19,268 nucleotides of DNA from CAZVAR01 sp964625225 (GCA_964625225.1 CAZVAR010000069.1:1-19268), one strand, 5' to 3'. Shown: positions 7,148-17,542, numbered from the stretch's first letter. Numbers and translations: made by a program. The notes: generated from the letters alone by a model not told the origin.

Positions 7148-10100
7148 TCAATAGTCCCATTCCATCTTGATCCCGATGTCGCTGGCGCCCTCCTGGGTGA
7201 TGCGGCTCTGCACCGAGACGTTGGGGAAGATCTCGATCTCGACCGTCGCCGCGCCGGTGCCGGCCTGCATTCCCTGCTCCACGCCGACGAAGACGTCGTC
7301 GGCGAGGTACTTCCCGGCCGTCACCGTCGCCGCCGACTCGCCGCTGCCGGCGCCGAGACGCAGCACGTCGAGGCCGAGCGCGCCCCGGGCGGCGTCCAGG
7401 ATGCCGGGGCCGCCGCCCGTGGCCCCGGTGAGCTCGGCGACCGCCGCGGCGAGCTGGACCGCCTCGATCGGTGTCAGCTCGCCGGTCGCCTTGCCGAACA
7501 GGATCCGTGCGAGCACCTCGTCCTGTGGTCGCTCCGGTTCCGAGGTGATCTCGAGCTGCGGATTGGCGGCCGTGCCCGTCACCCGGACCAGCGCCGTCAG
7601 GTCTTCGGCCTCGTCCGCGGCGGTGATGTCGATCACCACCTCGAACGCCCCTCCGCCCGTCTCCCGCAGCCGGATCGTGCTCGGGCGCAGCTCGAAGGTG
7701 TTGTTGATGGCGTTGATCTGGCCGCGGACCGAGCGCAGTTCGCCGGTGATCTCCGGGTTGGCCGCGGTGCCGCGGATCGCGAATGCGCCGGCCCATTCGC
7801 TGTCGATGCCGCGGCCGCGCACGAACACCTGCCGGGGCAGTGACACGTCCACCTCCAGCGCGATCGGCGCCTCGGCGGTCGGCACCTCGACGGTCGGCCC
7901 CTTCGCCTCCGCCGGCGCCGTGGCGCCGCCCGTCTCGATCGGCTCGAGATCCACCACCTGCGGCGGCAGCCGGTCGACCAGGCGGATCTCCACGGACCTG
8001 GTCGTGATCGTCCCGGAGAGACGGCTGTCCTCCGGGCGGCGGACGAATCGCAGCTCCGCGTCCAGCGCCGCGGTCACGTCGTCGCGCCGCGTCACGGTGA
8101 AGTCGTCCATCGCCAGCGCCAGCTCCAGCGGCGCGCCGGTGAGCGCGGCGTATCCGGTTGCCTGCAGCGTCCCGTTACCCCCGTCGCGGGCCGAGAGCCG
8201 GGTCAGGGTGATGCGGTCGCCCGCGGCCTCGGCGCGCAGCGCGATCGCGGTCGCCAGCGTCCCGGTCGTCAGGTTCTCGTACTCGCCGTCGCTCAGCTCG
8301 GCATAGCCGGTGATCCGCGGCTGCCCCACGGTTCCGTCCAGGCTCAGCGACAGCGCGGCGACCCCGCTCAGCCGCTGGTCGTCGACCGGCAGCAGGAGGA
8401 ACAGCGGCTCGACCTGTCCCCGCCATTGCAGCGAGCCGGCCACCGGCGCGTCGGCGGGAACGATCGGCGCGAAGCTGTCCGAGAGCCGCAGCGGCACGCG
8501 CGCGCTCGCCTCCAGCCGGTCCGGCGCGAAGCCGCCGACGCTGGCGCGGATGTCGAGCTGGCCCGCGCGCCAGTCCGCGTCGATGCGGGCGTCGAGCGGC
8601 TGCAGCTCGGGCGCCTCGCCGAATCGCAGGTCCGACAGACGGATCTCGGCGGTCCCGGTCGGGTTCGGCAGCGGCCCGGCGAAGCGCACCCGTCCCATGG
8701 CGACACCGCTTTCCACCGGTGCGCCGGGCGCGAAGGCCTGCACCAGCGACAGCGGCAGCGCGGCGACCTCCACCGTACCGGACACCTCGCTCTGCGCCAT
8801 TTCGGCCTCGACCCGGACCGTCCCGCCGGCGAGGTCCAGGGCCAGATCGGCGACGGTGATCCGGTCCGGCTGCCAGGCGATCCGCCCCGGCTGGCGCAGC
8901 GCGATCCGCTGGCCCCGCACCGTGCCTTGCAGCCGCGCGAGCGTGACCTGGGCGCCGCCGTCGGTCAGGCCGCCGCTGCCCGCGGCTTCCAGCGTGAACG
9001 GCCCGGCGACGGCGCCGCGGCTGCGCAGCGCGAACCGCGCCTGCTGCATATCGCCCTCGGCGGTCAGGGTCAGCTCCTCGACCTCGGCCTCGCCGCTGCG
9101 CAGGTCGCGCACGGCGATGCGGACTTCGCCGCGCGCCGGCTCGGCGGCCGTGATGCGCGCTTCGACCCCGGCGCGACCGACCGTGACGGCACTCTCCGGC
9201 CCGCCCGGCGCCACCCGCGCGTTGCGGAAATCGAGCGCGACCTCGGCCGCCTGCTGGCCGCGCTCGCCGAACAGGCGCAGCCGTGCCGTGCCGGTACCGC
9301 CGCCTTCCAGGCCGGCGAAGGTCAGGAACGGGCCCAGATCGGCGATCCGGCCCGACAGCCGGCCTTCGATCGGGGCGCCGGTCAGCGGCACCGTCATCTC
9401 GCCGGTCAGCGCTTCGTCGCGCGTCTGCACCCGGAGGTCGGTCAGCCGGAGCTGTTCCTCGGTCACCGCGAAATCGGTGCTGACCGCGGCCGGCCCGCCC
9501 GGCGGCGTCGCCGAGACCTCGACGCGGCCGGTCGGCGCGCTCGCGGCCGACCGCACCTGCAGCCGGCCCCGTACCGTTCCCAGCGGCTGCTGCGCGACCG
9601 CCGCATCCTTCGCTTCGAGCGCCGCCGTCACGGTCGGGTCGGCCGTCGGCCCCTCGACCGTCCCGGTGACCTCCGCCCGGCCGGCCAACTCGGTGCCGGT
9701 CAGCCCCGCGAGGGCTTTGAGGTCGGCCACCGATACCCGGTACTTGGCGTCGACCGTCTCGAAGCCCGGCGACAGGCTGCCTTCGGCGGCGAGATCGGCG
9801 GCGGCCGCGTCCAGCTTCGCCTCGAAGGCGTGCCGCCCGGTCTGCGCGCTCGTCGCCAGCGCCGCGGTCACGGTCGAGCGGTTGCCGAACAGCGCTTCGA
9901 GCGGGATCTGCGGCGACTTGATGTCGGTCAGCACGCCCGAGACCTCGGCGCGGACCTCGCGCAGACCGTCCCCGGCCTCGACCGTCGCCGTCAGGTCAGC
10001 CGCACCGCTGACGGGCATGCCCAGCAGCGGCGACAGCGGCGCCAATGCCGGCACGGCGAGGCGGGCATCGGCGTCGATCGCCAGGGTCGCGAGATCCGCC

Positions 10101-11548
10101 GTTCCCGACCCGCTGGCCCGGAGCCCCGGCCCGGTCACGTCCAGTTCCGTCAGCCGCACCCGCTGCGCCGGCAGGTCGACGGCGCCGGTCAGCCGGGCGG
10201 TCACCGGCCCGTCCAGCAGCGGCGCCAGCTCGGGTGCGGCGGCCGCTTCCAGCCCGGTCGCCTCGACCGTGGCGGAGAGGTCGGCGCGCAGCCCCGGCGC
10301 CGCACCCGGCGGCGGCGAGGCCGGATCGACCGCAATCTGCGCCGTCACCCCGCGTAAGCCCAGGCTCGGCGCCGCGACCCGCTCGGCGCGCAGCTCCAGG
10401 CGGAGCCGCGGCAGCGTCAGCGGCCCTTCGGCGGTGGCGGTCGCCTCCACGCCCGCTACCTGCGCCGGCCCGAGAAACGGCGCCAGCGCCGTCGGCTCCC
10501 GGACGGCGATGTCGGCCCGCGCGTCGACCCGGTTCTCGGCCAGCGCCACCGTTCCGGTCAGCACCGTTTCGACGGCCGCCGTGGCGATCCGGGCGCGGCC
10601 AATTTCGATCGTCTGCACGTCTTCCGCGGTCCGGGCCGCGACCGAGAAGGCTATGCCGTCGTCCACCAGCGGCCGCAGCGCCTCCTCCAGCAGCGCCGCG
10701 ACGCGGGCGTCGCCCGACAGGTCCAGGACGTAGCCGCCGTCGGCCTGCGTCAGCGCGATAGCGGCCGCCAGCCCGACCGCGTCGCCCGCCGACGCCTGCA
10801 GCCGGCCATTCCAGTCCGACAGCGGTCCCTCGCCGGTCAGCCGGGCGGAGACGGCCGGGCGGTCCGGCAGGCCCAGCGCGCCGGCGATCAGCCCGCCCGG
10901 CGGCTCGGACGCCTCCAGATCGAGCCGCAGGAACTCCTCCTGCGGCCGGAACGCCGCCTCCAGCGCGATCTGACCCTGGGTGCCGTCGGTCCGCTCGATC
11001 ACGAGGTGGGTCCGGGCCGCTCCGCTCTCCTGCGCGGCCAGCTGTCCCTCGGCGCGCAGCGTCGCCGGCACGCCCAGAACCGCTTCGGCTAGGCGGATCC
11101 CGCGCACTGACAGCCGCTCCACCGTGACGTCGACCGGCAGGGTCGGCCATCGGAAGGGTTCCTCCGGCGGCGCCGGCTCGGGGTCCGGGCCGCCTTCCGG
11201 CAGGCGCGCGACCTCGACGCCTTCGGCCTCGGCCAGTTCCGCTTCGAAGGTGCCGGAGAAGAGGGCGAGCGGGCGCCAGACCAAGGTGGCGGCCTCGATG
11301 CGCAGCCAGACGCCGCGCGCATCGCGCAGCGCCAGATCGCGCAGCTCGATCCGGCCGGGCAGGTCGCCGCCGATGCTGCCGATCGAGACGCCGCCATCGG
11401 GGGCGGCGAGCTGACGGTTCAGGAATCCGGTCAGCCAGGCCTGTCCCGGGGCCGTCCGCGTCACATAGAAGACGGCGCCGCCCGCGATCAGGACGGCGAC
11501 CAGCAGCAGCGCGGCGACGCCCAGCAGGATGGCTTTGGTGATCCGCAT
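7148..11548 (-). CDS. tamB: Translocation and assembly module protein TamB
   Basis: A 1466-residue AsmA-like bridge protein. TamB is anchored in the inner membrane, spans the periplasm as a long beta-taco groove and pairs with TamA in the outer membrane, contributing to outer-membrane protein assembly and phospholipid transport. A short Arg/Lys-flanked anchor (about residues 5-30) is followed by FYVTRTAPGQAWLTGFLNRQL and hundreds of residues of repetitive beta strands with the pattern of LxLxD repeats. The conserved TamB/DUF490 domain occupies roughly the last 330 residues and includes SVRGQINAINNTFELRPSTIRL and ILFGKATGELTPIEAVQLAAAVAELTG. The C-terminus, IKMEWDY, has the typical aromatic ending. 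The start at 11548 is chosen because its ATG overlaps the tamA stop codon as ATGA (coordinates 11550-11547), which gives translational coupling; an upstream in-frame start would run into tamA. Confidence 0.95.
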   Translation of the reverse strand: MRITKAILLGVAALLLVAVLIAGGAVFYVTRTAPGQAWLTGFLNRQLAAPDGGVSIGSIGGDLPGRIELRDLALRDARGVWLRIEAATLVWRPLALFSGTFEAELAEAEGVEVARLPEGGPDPEPAPPEEPFRWPTLPVDVTVERLSVRGIRLAEAVLGVPATLRAEGQLAAQESGAARTHLVIERTDGTQGQIALEAAFRPQEEFLRLDLEASEPPGGLIAGALGLPDRPAVSARLTGEGPLSDWNGRLQASAGDAVGLAAAIALTQADGGYVLDLSGDARVAALLEEALRPLVDDGIAFSVAARTAEDVQTIEIGRARIATAAVETVLTGTVALAENRVDARADIAVREPTALAPFLGPAQVAGVEATATAEGPLTLPRLRLELRAERVAAPSLGLRGVTAQIAVDPASPPPGAAPGLRADLSATVEATGLEAAAAPELAPLLDGPVTARLTGAVDLPAQRVRLTELDVTGPGLRASGSGTADLATLAIDADARLAVPALAPLSPLLGMPVSGAADLTATVEAGDGLREVRAEVSGVLTDIKSPQIPLEALFGNRSTVTAALATSAQTGRHAFEAKLDAAAADLAAEGSLSPGFETVDAKYRVSVADLKALAGLTGTELAGRAEVTGTVEGPTADPTVTAALEAKDAAVAQQPLGTVRGRLQVRSAASAPTGRVEVSATPPGGPAAVSTDFAVTEEQLRLTDLRVQTRDEALTGEMTVPLTGAPIEGRLSGRIADLGPFLTFAGLEGGGTGTARLRLFGERGQQAAEVALDFRNARVAPGGPESAVTVGRAGVEARITAAEPARGEVRIAVRDLRSGEAEVEELTLTAEGDMQQARFALRSRGAVAGPFTLEAAGSGGLTDGGAQVTLARLQGTVRGQRIALRQPGRIAWQPDRITVADLALDLAGGTVRVEAEMAQSEVSGTVEVAALPLSLVQAFAPGAPVESGVAMGRVRFAGPLPNPTGTAEIRLSDLRFGEAPELQPLDARIDADWRAGQLDIRASVGGFAPDRLEASARVPLRLSDSFAPIVPADAPVAGSLQWRGQVEPLFLLLPVDDQRLSGVAALSLSLDGTVGQPRITGYAELSDGEYENLTTGTLATAIALRAEAAGDRITLTRLSARDGGNGTLQATGYAALTGAPLELALAMDDFTVTRRDDVTAALDAELRFVRRPEDSRLSGTITTRSVEIRLVDRLPPQVVDLEPIETGGATAPAEAKGPTVEVPTAEAPIALEVDVSLPRQVFVRGRGIDSEWAGAFAIRGTAANPEITGELRSVRGQINAINNTFELRPSTIRLRETGGGAFEVVIDITAADEAEDLTALVRVTGTAANPQLEITSEPERPQDEVLARILFGKATGELTPIEAVQLAAAVAELTGATGGGPGILDAARGALGLDVLRLGAGSGESAATVTAGKYLADDVFVGVEQGMQAGTGAATVEIEIFPNVSVQSRITQEGASDIGIKMEWDY

Positions 11549-13410
11549 CAGAACGCTTGGCCGAGGCTGACGTAGATCTGGAACCAGTCGTCCCCGTCCC
11601 GGGGATTGAGGGGGAAGGCGACGTCCAGCCGGACCGGTCCGAAGCCGGTATAGTAGCGTCCGCCGAGCCCGGCCGCCCACAGCATGTCGCCGAGGCGGTT
11701 CGGATAGCTGTTCGGGAACACCGTTCCGCCATCGACGAACGGCACGATGCCGATGCTGTCGGTGACCCTGATCCGCATTTCCGCGCCGACCTCGAGCAGC
11801 GAACGGCCGCCGATCGGGTCGCCGTCGCCATCGAGCGGTCCGGCCTTCTGGAACTCGTAGCCCCGCACCGAGCCGCCGCCGCCGGCGTAGAAGCGCTTGC
11901 TGGCCGGGATGTCGAACAGCCCCTCGCCGACGATGGTGCCGAGCTGCGCGCGCCCCGCCAGCACGTAGCGGGCCTCCTCGTCGATCGCATAATAGGCGGA
12001 GCCGAGCGCCGTGGCCCGCACGAACCCGATGTTCCGCTCGACCGTCCCGAAATAGGGTGTCGCCGTGAAGGCGAGGCGGTAGCCCTCGGTCGGGTCGAGC
12101 AGGCTGTCGGTCGCGTCCCGGGCGGCGGTCAGCGGTGCGCCGAACAGCACGAACTGCTCTTCGTCCGCGCCGCGCTCCTCGACGATCGAATATTCGACCG
12201 ACAGGCCGCCCGACACTTTCCAGTCGCCGAGCGGCCGGCTGATGCCGAGATAGGTCCGGGCCGCCAGCTCTTCATAGGCATCGGTGCTCTCGCGCTGCGC
12301 CGAGGCCTCGCCCAGCAGGTCCTGGTCGATTCGCCGGAAATGCGGCACCCGCATGGCCGCGGCCATGCTCTGCTCGATCTCGCCGATCGTCGCGGACAGC
12401 CGCAGCCGTTGGCTGCGCCCCAGCAGGTTGCGGTGCTCCCAATAGGCCTCGCCGCGGAATCCCTCGNNNNNNNNNNAGGAGGACCAGCCGACGCCGCCGC
12501 CCACGGTCCGATGCTTGCGTTCGGTCAGGCGGACCAGGATCGGGATGTTGCCGTGAGCGTCGACCGCCTCGCCCGGCTCGATGGCGATGCCGGTGAACAG
12601 TTCGGTTTCGGACAGCCGGGTCCGCACCCGGTCGACCTCGGTCTGGTCGTAGCGTTTGCCCGGTTCGAGATCGATCAGGCGCCGGATATAGGATTCGCTG
12701 ATGCTCTCCAGGCCTTCCACGAGCACCGGCCCGTAGCCCGCCAGCGGGCCCTGATCGACACGGACCGTCACGCGCATGCTGCGCTGGTCGTGATCGACGA
12801 CGGCCTGGCGGTCCTGCACCCGGGCGAGGGGATGGCCGCGTTCGCGCAGGATGCGGATCAGTCGTGACTGTGCATCGACGATCGCCTGGCCCTGCGCCGG
12901 CATGTCCGGCTCCAGCCCCACCGCCGCGGCGCCCTGCGGCAGCTCCTCGGCCGGTTGCGACGGCCCGGTATACTCGACCCGGTATTCGGCCAGCCGGTAG
13001 ATCGGTCCCGGCTCCACGCGGAGCTCGACCACGATCGGGTCCGTATCGCGGCGCAGCCGGTAGACGACCTTGCCGGCATAGTAGCCTTGCGACCGCAGCA
13101 CCTTGCCGAAGGCTTCGACGTCCTCTTCGATCCGCCGCTTCAGGCGGCCTTCGGTCCGCGGCGGATTGTCCTGCAGCGCGATGAGTTGCGACGACCGGCG
13201 CAACAGATCCTGCAGAGTCCCGTCCGCCTCGACGCCGTCGATATCGACGTCATATCGCAGCGCCGGGAGGTCGGTGGCCGGCTCCGCTACGGCGGGTTCG
13301 GACGGCTGCTGCGGCTGTGCGCACAACGGCGCCGCAGCGGCGGCCACGGCCAGCACAACACCTGTTGCCACGCGGAATCCGACGCCTACGACGGTTCCGC
13401 TGCTAACCAC
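11548..13410 (-). CDS. tamA: Outer-membrane translocation and assembly module protein TamA (contains an assembly gap)
   Basis: A BamA/Omp85-family outer-membrane protein of about 620 residues that works with TamB, which immediately follows. A signal peptide (about residues 1-32, cleavage near PLCA/QPQQ) leads into three POTRA domains (about 45-305). The 16-strand barrel follows, with the conserved VRGY lid-lock motif near residues 515-518 and a C-terminal beta-signal ending YVSLGQAF. Ten Ns replace sequence at the first barrel strand (about residues 312-315). The frame is kept across them, so the gene is probably intact. No ATG lies in frame near the signal peptide. GTG at 13408-13410 is chosen because GAGGA (13419-13423) lies 8 nt upstream; a second GTG-type codon two residues later is possible. 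The frame is open a further 63 codons upstream without signal-peptide character. Confidence 0.93.
   Translation of the reverse strand: MVSSGTVVGVGFRVATGVVLAVAAAAAPLCAQPQQPSEPAVAEPATDLPALRYDVDIDGVEADGTLQDLLRRSSQLIALQDNPPRTEGRLKRRIEEDVEAFGKVLRSQGYYAGKVVYRLRRDTDPIVVELRVEPGPIYRLAEYRVEYTGPSQPAEELPQGAAAVGLEPDMPAQGQAIVDAQSRLIRILRERGHPLARVQDRQAVVDHDQRSMRVTVRVDQGPLAGYGPVLVEGLESISESYIRRLIDLEPGKRYDQTEVDRVRTRLSETELFTGIAIEPGEAVDAHGNIPILVRLTERKHRTVGGGVGWSSXXXXEGFRGEAYWEHRNLLGRSQRLRLSATIGEIEQSMAAAMRVPHFRRIDQDLLGEASAQRESTDAYEELAARTYLGISRPLGDWKVSGGLSVEYSIVEERGADEEQFVLFGAPLTAARDATDSLLDPTEGYRLAFTATPYFGTVERNIGFVRATALGSAYYAIDEEARYVLAGRAQLGTIVGEGLFDIPASKRFYAGGGGSVRGYEFQKAGPLDGDGDPIGGRSLLEVGAEMRIRVTDSIGIVPFVDGGTVFPNSYPNRLGDMLWAAGLGGRYYTGFGPVRLDVAFPLNPRDGDDWFQIYVSLGQAF
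12467..12476. other. Assembly gap of ten Ns inside tamA
   Basis: A run of exactly ten Ns, a common placeholder for a scaffold join. It falls between codons for GVGWSS and EGFRGE at the start of the TamA barrel, where homologues have only a couple of residues. The real gap is therefore probably only a few bases. Confidence 0.98.
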
Positions 13411-13411
13411 G

Positions 13412-13491
13412 GGGTTCGTCCTCTCTGCATCCGGTCGGACCGAGTCTCGGCTATACGGGCGATCTAAATACCGGGTGCGAGGACGAAACCC
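13412..13491 (-). promoter_or_regulatory. Inverted repeat that could sequester the tamA ribosome-binding site
   Basis: On the minus (tamA) strand, GGGTTTCGTCCTC (13491-13479) is complementary to GAGGACGAACCC (13423-13412) except for one bulged T, giving 12 base pairs around a 55-nt loop. The second arm contains the GAGGA ribosome-binding site and ends one base before the GTG start. The loop carries two overlapping small palindromes, CGGTC-G-GACCG (13432-13442) and CCGAG-T-CTCGG (13440-13450). Pairing is seen directly; a regulatory function is inference and depends on the transcript starting upstream of 13491. Confidence 0.4.
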
Positions 13492-13641
13492 AAGCGGCTC
13501 GATCCGGGCAACCCGCACCGCCGCCTTGAACGTCCGCCGCCGGCGGCCGGTTCCGGCCGGCCTGTGCCGCCGGATTTGGGATAAAGCCTCGTTAACCAAC
13601 CTGGCCGCATCATGCCTCTTTCACCGGAGGCAGCTCCCTGA

Positions 13642-15450
<1,809 letters not shown>

Positions 15451-15460
15451 GCCCCACCGC

Positions 15461-16372
15461 TCACCGGCGGCGCGTCTCCAGTCGCGCGATGTACAGCCCG
15501 CAGCCGACGATGATGGCCGCTCCGGCCCAGGTCCAGGCATCGGGGAGATGCCCGAACAGCAGATAGCCGAGCAGCGTTGCCCCAAGGAGTTGCGCGTAGT
15601 TGAACGGCGAGATCACCGATGCGGGCGCGCGCTCATAGGCTTTGGTCAGGAACAGGTGTCCGGCCCCGGCCAGGGCGCCCAGCAGCAGGAACAGCGTCCA
15701 GTCGAGCGGCGCCTGGGGCGCCGTCCAGGCGAACGGGATCGCGAGGCTCGACAGCACGGCGCCGATCAGCGTGGTCCAGGCCGCCGTCGTCTCGGCCGCG
15801 TCCTGCCCGGCCATCTTCCGGGTCAGGATCTGGTAGAGCGTGCTGCAGGTGGTGCTGGCGACGATGAACAGCGCCGCCCAGGACGTGTCCGACGCCCCCG
15901 GTCGGATCACCAGCAGCGCGCCGGCGAAGCCCAGCATGACTGCGGTCCAGCGCCGGGCGTCGACTCGTTCGCCGAGCAGCGGCACCGAGAGCACCGCGAT
16001 CATGAGCGGCGAGGTGAAGCTGATCGCCGCCGCCGTCGGCAGCGGGATGTACGACAGCCCCTGAAAGTAGAGCGCGGAAGAGGCGGCACCGAGGCTGCCG
16101 CGCAGGAGCTGCAACGCCGGTCGCCGCGTGGCGAACAGCCGCAGGCGGCGCTTCGGCGCGAACAGAACCAGCATGAAGACGAGGCTGCCGGCGAACCGTG
16201 CCCAGACGATCTGGATCGTGGAGTAGTCGGCGCTCAGCAGCTTGCCGGCGGCGTTCAGCAGCGAGAACAGCGCGACCGCCGTCAGCATCAGCGCGATGCC
16301 CGAGAGGGCGTCGTCGCCCGGCGCCGCACCCGGCTGCGGCGGTGCCGCCATGGCAGGTTTCGGTGCGATCAT
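15461..16372 (-). CDS. EamA/DMT-superfamily transporter
   Basis: About 303 residues with ten predicted transmembrane helices in two EamA repeats, first about 20-150 and second about 165-295. This is the drug/metabolite transporter fold of inner-membrane exporters and permeases. Recognisable stretches are IVWARFAGSLVFMLVL, YIPLPTAAAISFTSPLMIAVLSVPLLGERV and SVISPFNYAQLLGATLLGYLLFG. The substrate cannot be inferred. The open frame extends to 16528, but the extra N-terminal part is Arg/Gly/Pro-rich and unlike the family. ATG at 16372 is preferred, 16351 is possible, and none of the candidates has a clear ribosome-binding site. It converges on the histidine kinase with only 10 bp between the two genes. 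Confidence 0.88.
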   Translation of the reverse strand: MIAPKPAMAAPPQPGAAPGDDALSGIALMLTAVALFSLLNAAGKLLSADYSTIQIVWARFAGSLVFMLVLFAPKRRLRLFATRRPALQLLRGSLGAASSALYFQGLSYIPLPTAAAISFTSPLMIAVLSVPLLGERVDARRWTAVMLGFAGALLVIRPGASDTSWAALFIVASTTCSTLYQILTRKMAGQDAAETTAAWTTLIGAVLSSLAIPFAWTAPQAPLDWTLFLLLGALAGAGHLFLTKAYERAPASVISPFNYAQLLGATLLGYLLFGHLPDAWTWAGAAIIVGCGLYIARLETRRR

Positions 16373-16669
16373 GGACCGGAGATGCCGACCGCCGGGCGGC
16401 ATGGGAGACTGGTCACGTCGGGAGGCTCGAAAGACGGGATACCCGACGCACCTTACCCGGCCGCGGCGGCGCATGCCATGCCGTGCTGCGCGGCCTCTTC
16501 CTCCGGGGGCGGGATCGGGTTCGCGCATCTTGACGAACGTCGTGCCGCCGTCGTAGCCGAGGCCCGCTGCCGTTGGTCTCCCTTGGGCGGGGCCGGGGCC
16601 GGCGGTGCGGATGGTGGCGTTGCGCCCCCGGCGCAGGCCGCGACGGGCGGGCAGACAAGGAGGCAGGCG
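16373..16669. other. Intergenic region upstream of the DUF1491 leader ORF
   Basis: About 300 bp separating the divergent EamA transporter and the DUF1491 unit. Frames open here are GC-rich, with no domain I recognise. A TTGACG hexamer occurs at 16530-16535 but no convincing -10 follows. The only clear element is the ribosome-binding site AAGGAGG at 16657-16663. Confidence 0.5.
16657..16663 (+). promoter_or_regulatory. Strong Shine-Dalgarno sequence of the leader ORF
   Basis: AAGGAGG, a near-perfect anti-16S match and the best I noticed in the window, lies 6 nt before the ATG at 16670. It does not precede the DUF1491 start, which lies 83 nt further on. Confidence 0.6.
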
Positions 16670-16750
16670 ATGTCCGAGGCTGGCTGCCGTTCTCCGAACG
16701 GCCTTCCCTGCGTGATCGCCGTCGCGTCGGCGTTGCGCGCGCCCGCGTAA
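16670..16750 (+). CDS. Putative 26-residue leader ORF upstream of DUF1491
   Basis: A short ORF beginning MSEAGCRSPNG and ending in TAA at 16748-16750, only 2 nt before the DUF1491 ATG at 16753. It has an excellent ribosome-binding site at optimal spacing, whereas the DUF1491 ATG has none, so translation of the second gene is plausibly coupled to this one. The peptide contains two Cys and a short hydrophobic stretch (VIAVASAL) and matches no family I know. It could be a regulatory leader, a real micropeptide, or a coincidence in GC-rich sequence. Confidence 0.42.
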   Translation: MSEAGCRSPNGLPCVIAVASALRAPA

Positions 16751-16752
16751 CC

Positions 16753-17088
16753 ATGCCGCCGACCCTCAGGGCGAAGCTCTTCGTCCAGGCCTGCCTTCGG
16801 GCCGCCGACAGTGCCGGCCTGCCGGCGGTCGTGGTGCGGCGCGGCTATCCCGAGGCCGGCGCCGTGCTGATCAAGCTCAATCTCGGTGCGGCCGGCTGCA
16901 CGGTGCTGAGTCAGGTTCGCACCGCCACCGGCGAGCCCGCCTGGATGCGCGGCACCGGACCGGCCCCCGTTCCGGAGCCCGAGGCCGACGCCTATATCGA
17001 CCGCCAGGCCCGCTATGACCCCGACCTGTGGGTGATCGAGATCGAGGACCGCGAGGGACGCCATCCGCTCGGCGAGCGCATTCTCTGA
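16753..17088 (+). CDS. DUF1491 family protein
   Basis: A 111-residue soluble protein of the alphaproteobacterial DUF1491 family, whose function is not known. Typical features are the start MPPTLRAKLFVQACLRAA, then PAVVVRRGYPEAGAVLIKLN, a W-containing core (EPAWMRGTGPAPVPE) and the C-terminal DAYIDRQARYDPDLWVIEIEDREGRH. The frame is open upstream to 16573, but the ATG at 16753 matches the usual family N-terminus. No ribosome-binding site precedes it; the stop of the 26-codon ORF lies 2 nt upstream. Only 64 bp separate it from the SnoaL-like gene, so the two may share a transcript. Confidence 0.88.
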   Translation: MPPTLRAKLFVQACLRAADSAGLPAVVVRRGYPEAGAVLIKLNLGAAGCTVLSQVRTATGEPAWMRGTGPAPVPEPEADAYIDRQARYDPDLWVIEIEDREGRHPLGERIL

Positions 17089-17152
17089 GCTCTTCCCCGC
17101 GTCGGCCGCGGACGGCAGGATGTGGCGGCGAAAGCGGAACGGGAGGGACGGA

Positions 17153-17536
17153 ATGGCTGAGGACGATAAGGCGGTGATGGCGCTCCTGCGTGCGTTCGGC
17201 AAGGCATTCAACGCCGGCGACGTGGACGGCATTCTCGCCTGCGTGACCGAGGATTTCGAGTGGCGCCTCGCCGAAGGGCCCGACGCCCCGGACGGCCGGA
17301 TCGTGCGCGGCAAGGAGGCGGTGCGGCGCGCGCTGGCCGAGCGCGCCGCGCAGATCGCTCGGATCCGCTTCTCGGAGACCGAGGTCTTCATTGCCGGCGA
17401 CCAGGTTGTCGGCCGCTTCCGGGCCACCGGCGCCTATGCCGACGGCACGCCGCTCGACGTCCGCGGCGTCGACCTCTATACCCTCCGTGACGGTCGGATC
17501 GCGGTCAAGGACAGCTACTGGAAGCGAATCGGCTGA
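17153..17536 (+). CDS. SnoaL-like / NTF2-fold protein
   Basis: A 127-residue single-domain protein with the cone-shaped NTF2-like fold: an N-terminal helix (VMALLRAFGKAFNAGDVDGILACVTEDFEW), the GKEAVRRALAE helix, and beta strands ending in GVDLYTLRDGRIAVKDSYWKRIG. Proteins of this type serve as small-molecule isomerases, hydrolases or binding proteins; no specific activity can be claimed. The ATG at 17153 is chosen over the in-frame ATG at 17120 because GGGAGG (17141-17146) lies 6 nt upstream and the extra residues from 17120 are Arg-rich and atypical. Its relation to the sdh genes downstream is probably only positional. Confidence 0.85.
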   Translation: MAEDDKAVMALLRAFGKAFNAGDVDGILACVTEDFEWRLAEGPDAPDGRIVRGKEAVRRALAERAAQIARIRFSETEVFIAGDQVVGRFRATGAYADGTPLDVRGVDLYTLRDGRIAVKDSYWKRIG

Positions 17537-17542
17537 CGGCGG

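Noticed and set aside
6880..7170. Small ORFs between the GFA gene and tamB on both strands
   Set aside because: Arg/Gly/Pro-rich translations with no family resemblance or good ribosome-binding site; typical GC-rich chance frames.
8310..10733. Very long plus-strand open frame opposite tamB
   Set aside because: It is antisense to tamB, dominated by Ser/Arg/Ala/Pro with no domain pattern; this is the expected mirror of a long GC-rich gene.
13545..13558. GGCCGG-TT-CCGGCC hairpin upstream of the kinase
   Set aside because: It is a simple G/C dyad with a two-base loop in very GC-rich sequence; no gene ends before it and no link to a start site is evident.
16530..16560. TTGACG as a -35 for the DUF1491 unit
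   Set aside because: No acceptable -10 hexamer lies 16-18 nt downstream.
16453..17427. 324-codon minus-strand frame opposite DUF1491 and SnoaL-like genes
   Set aside because: Antisense to two recognisable families; no domain or ribosome-binding site supports it.
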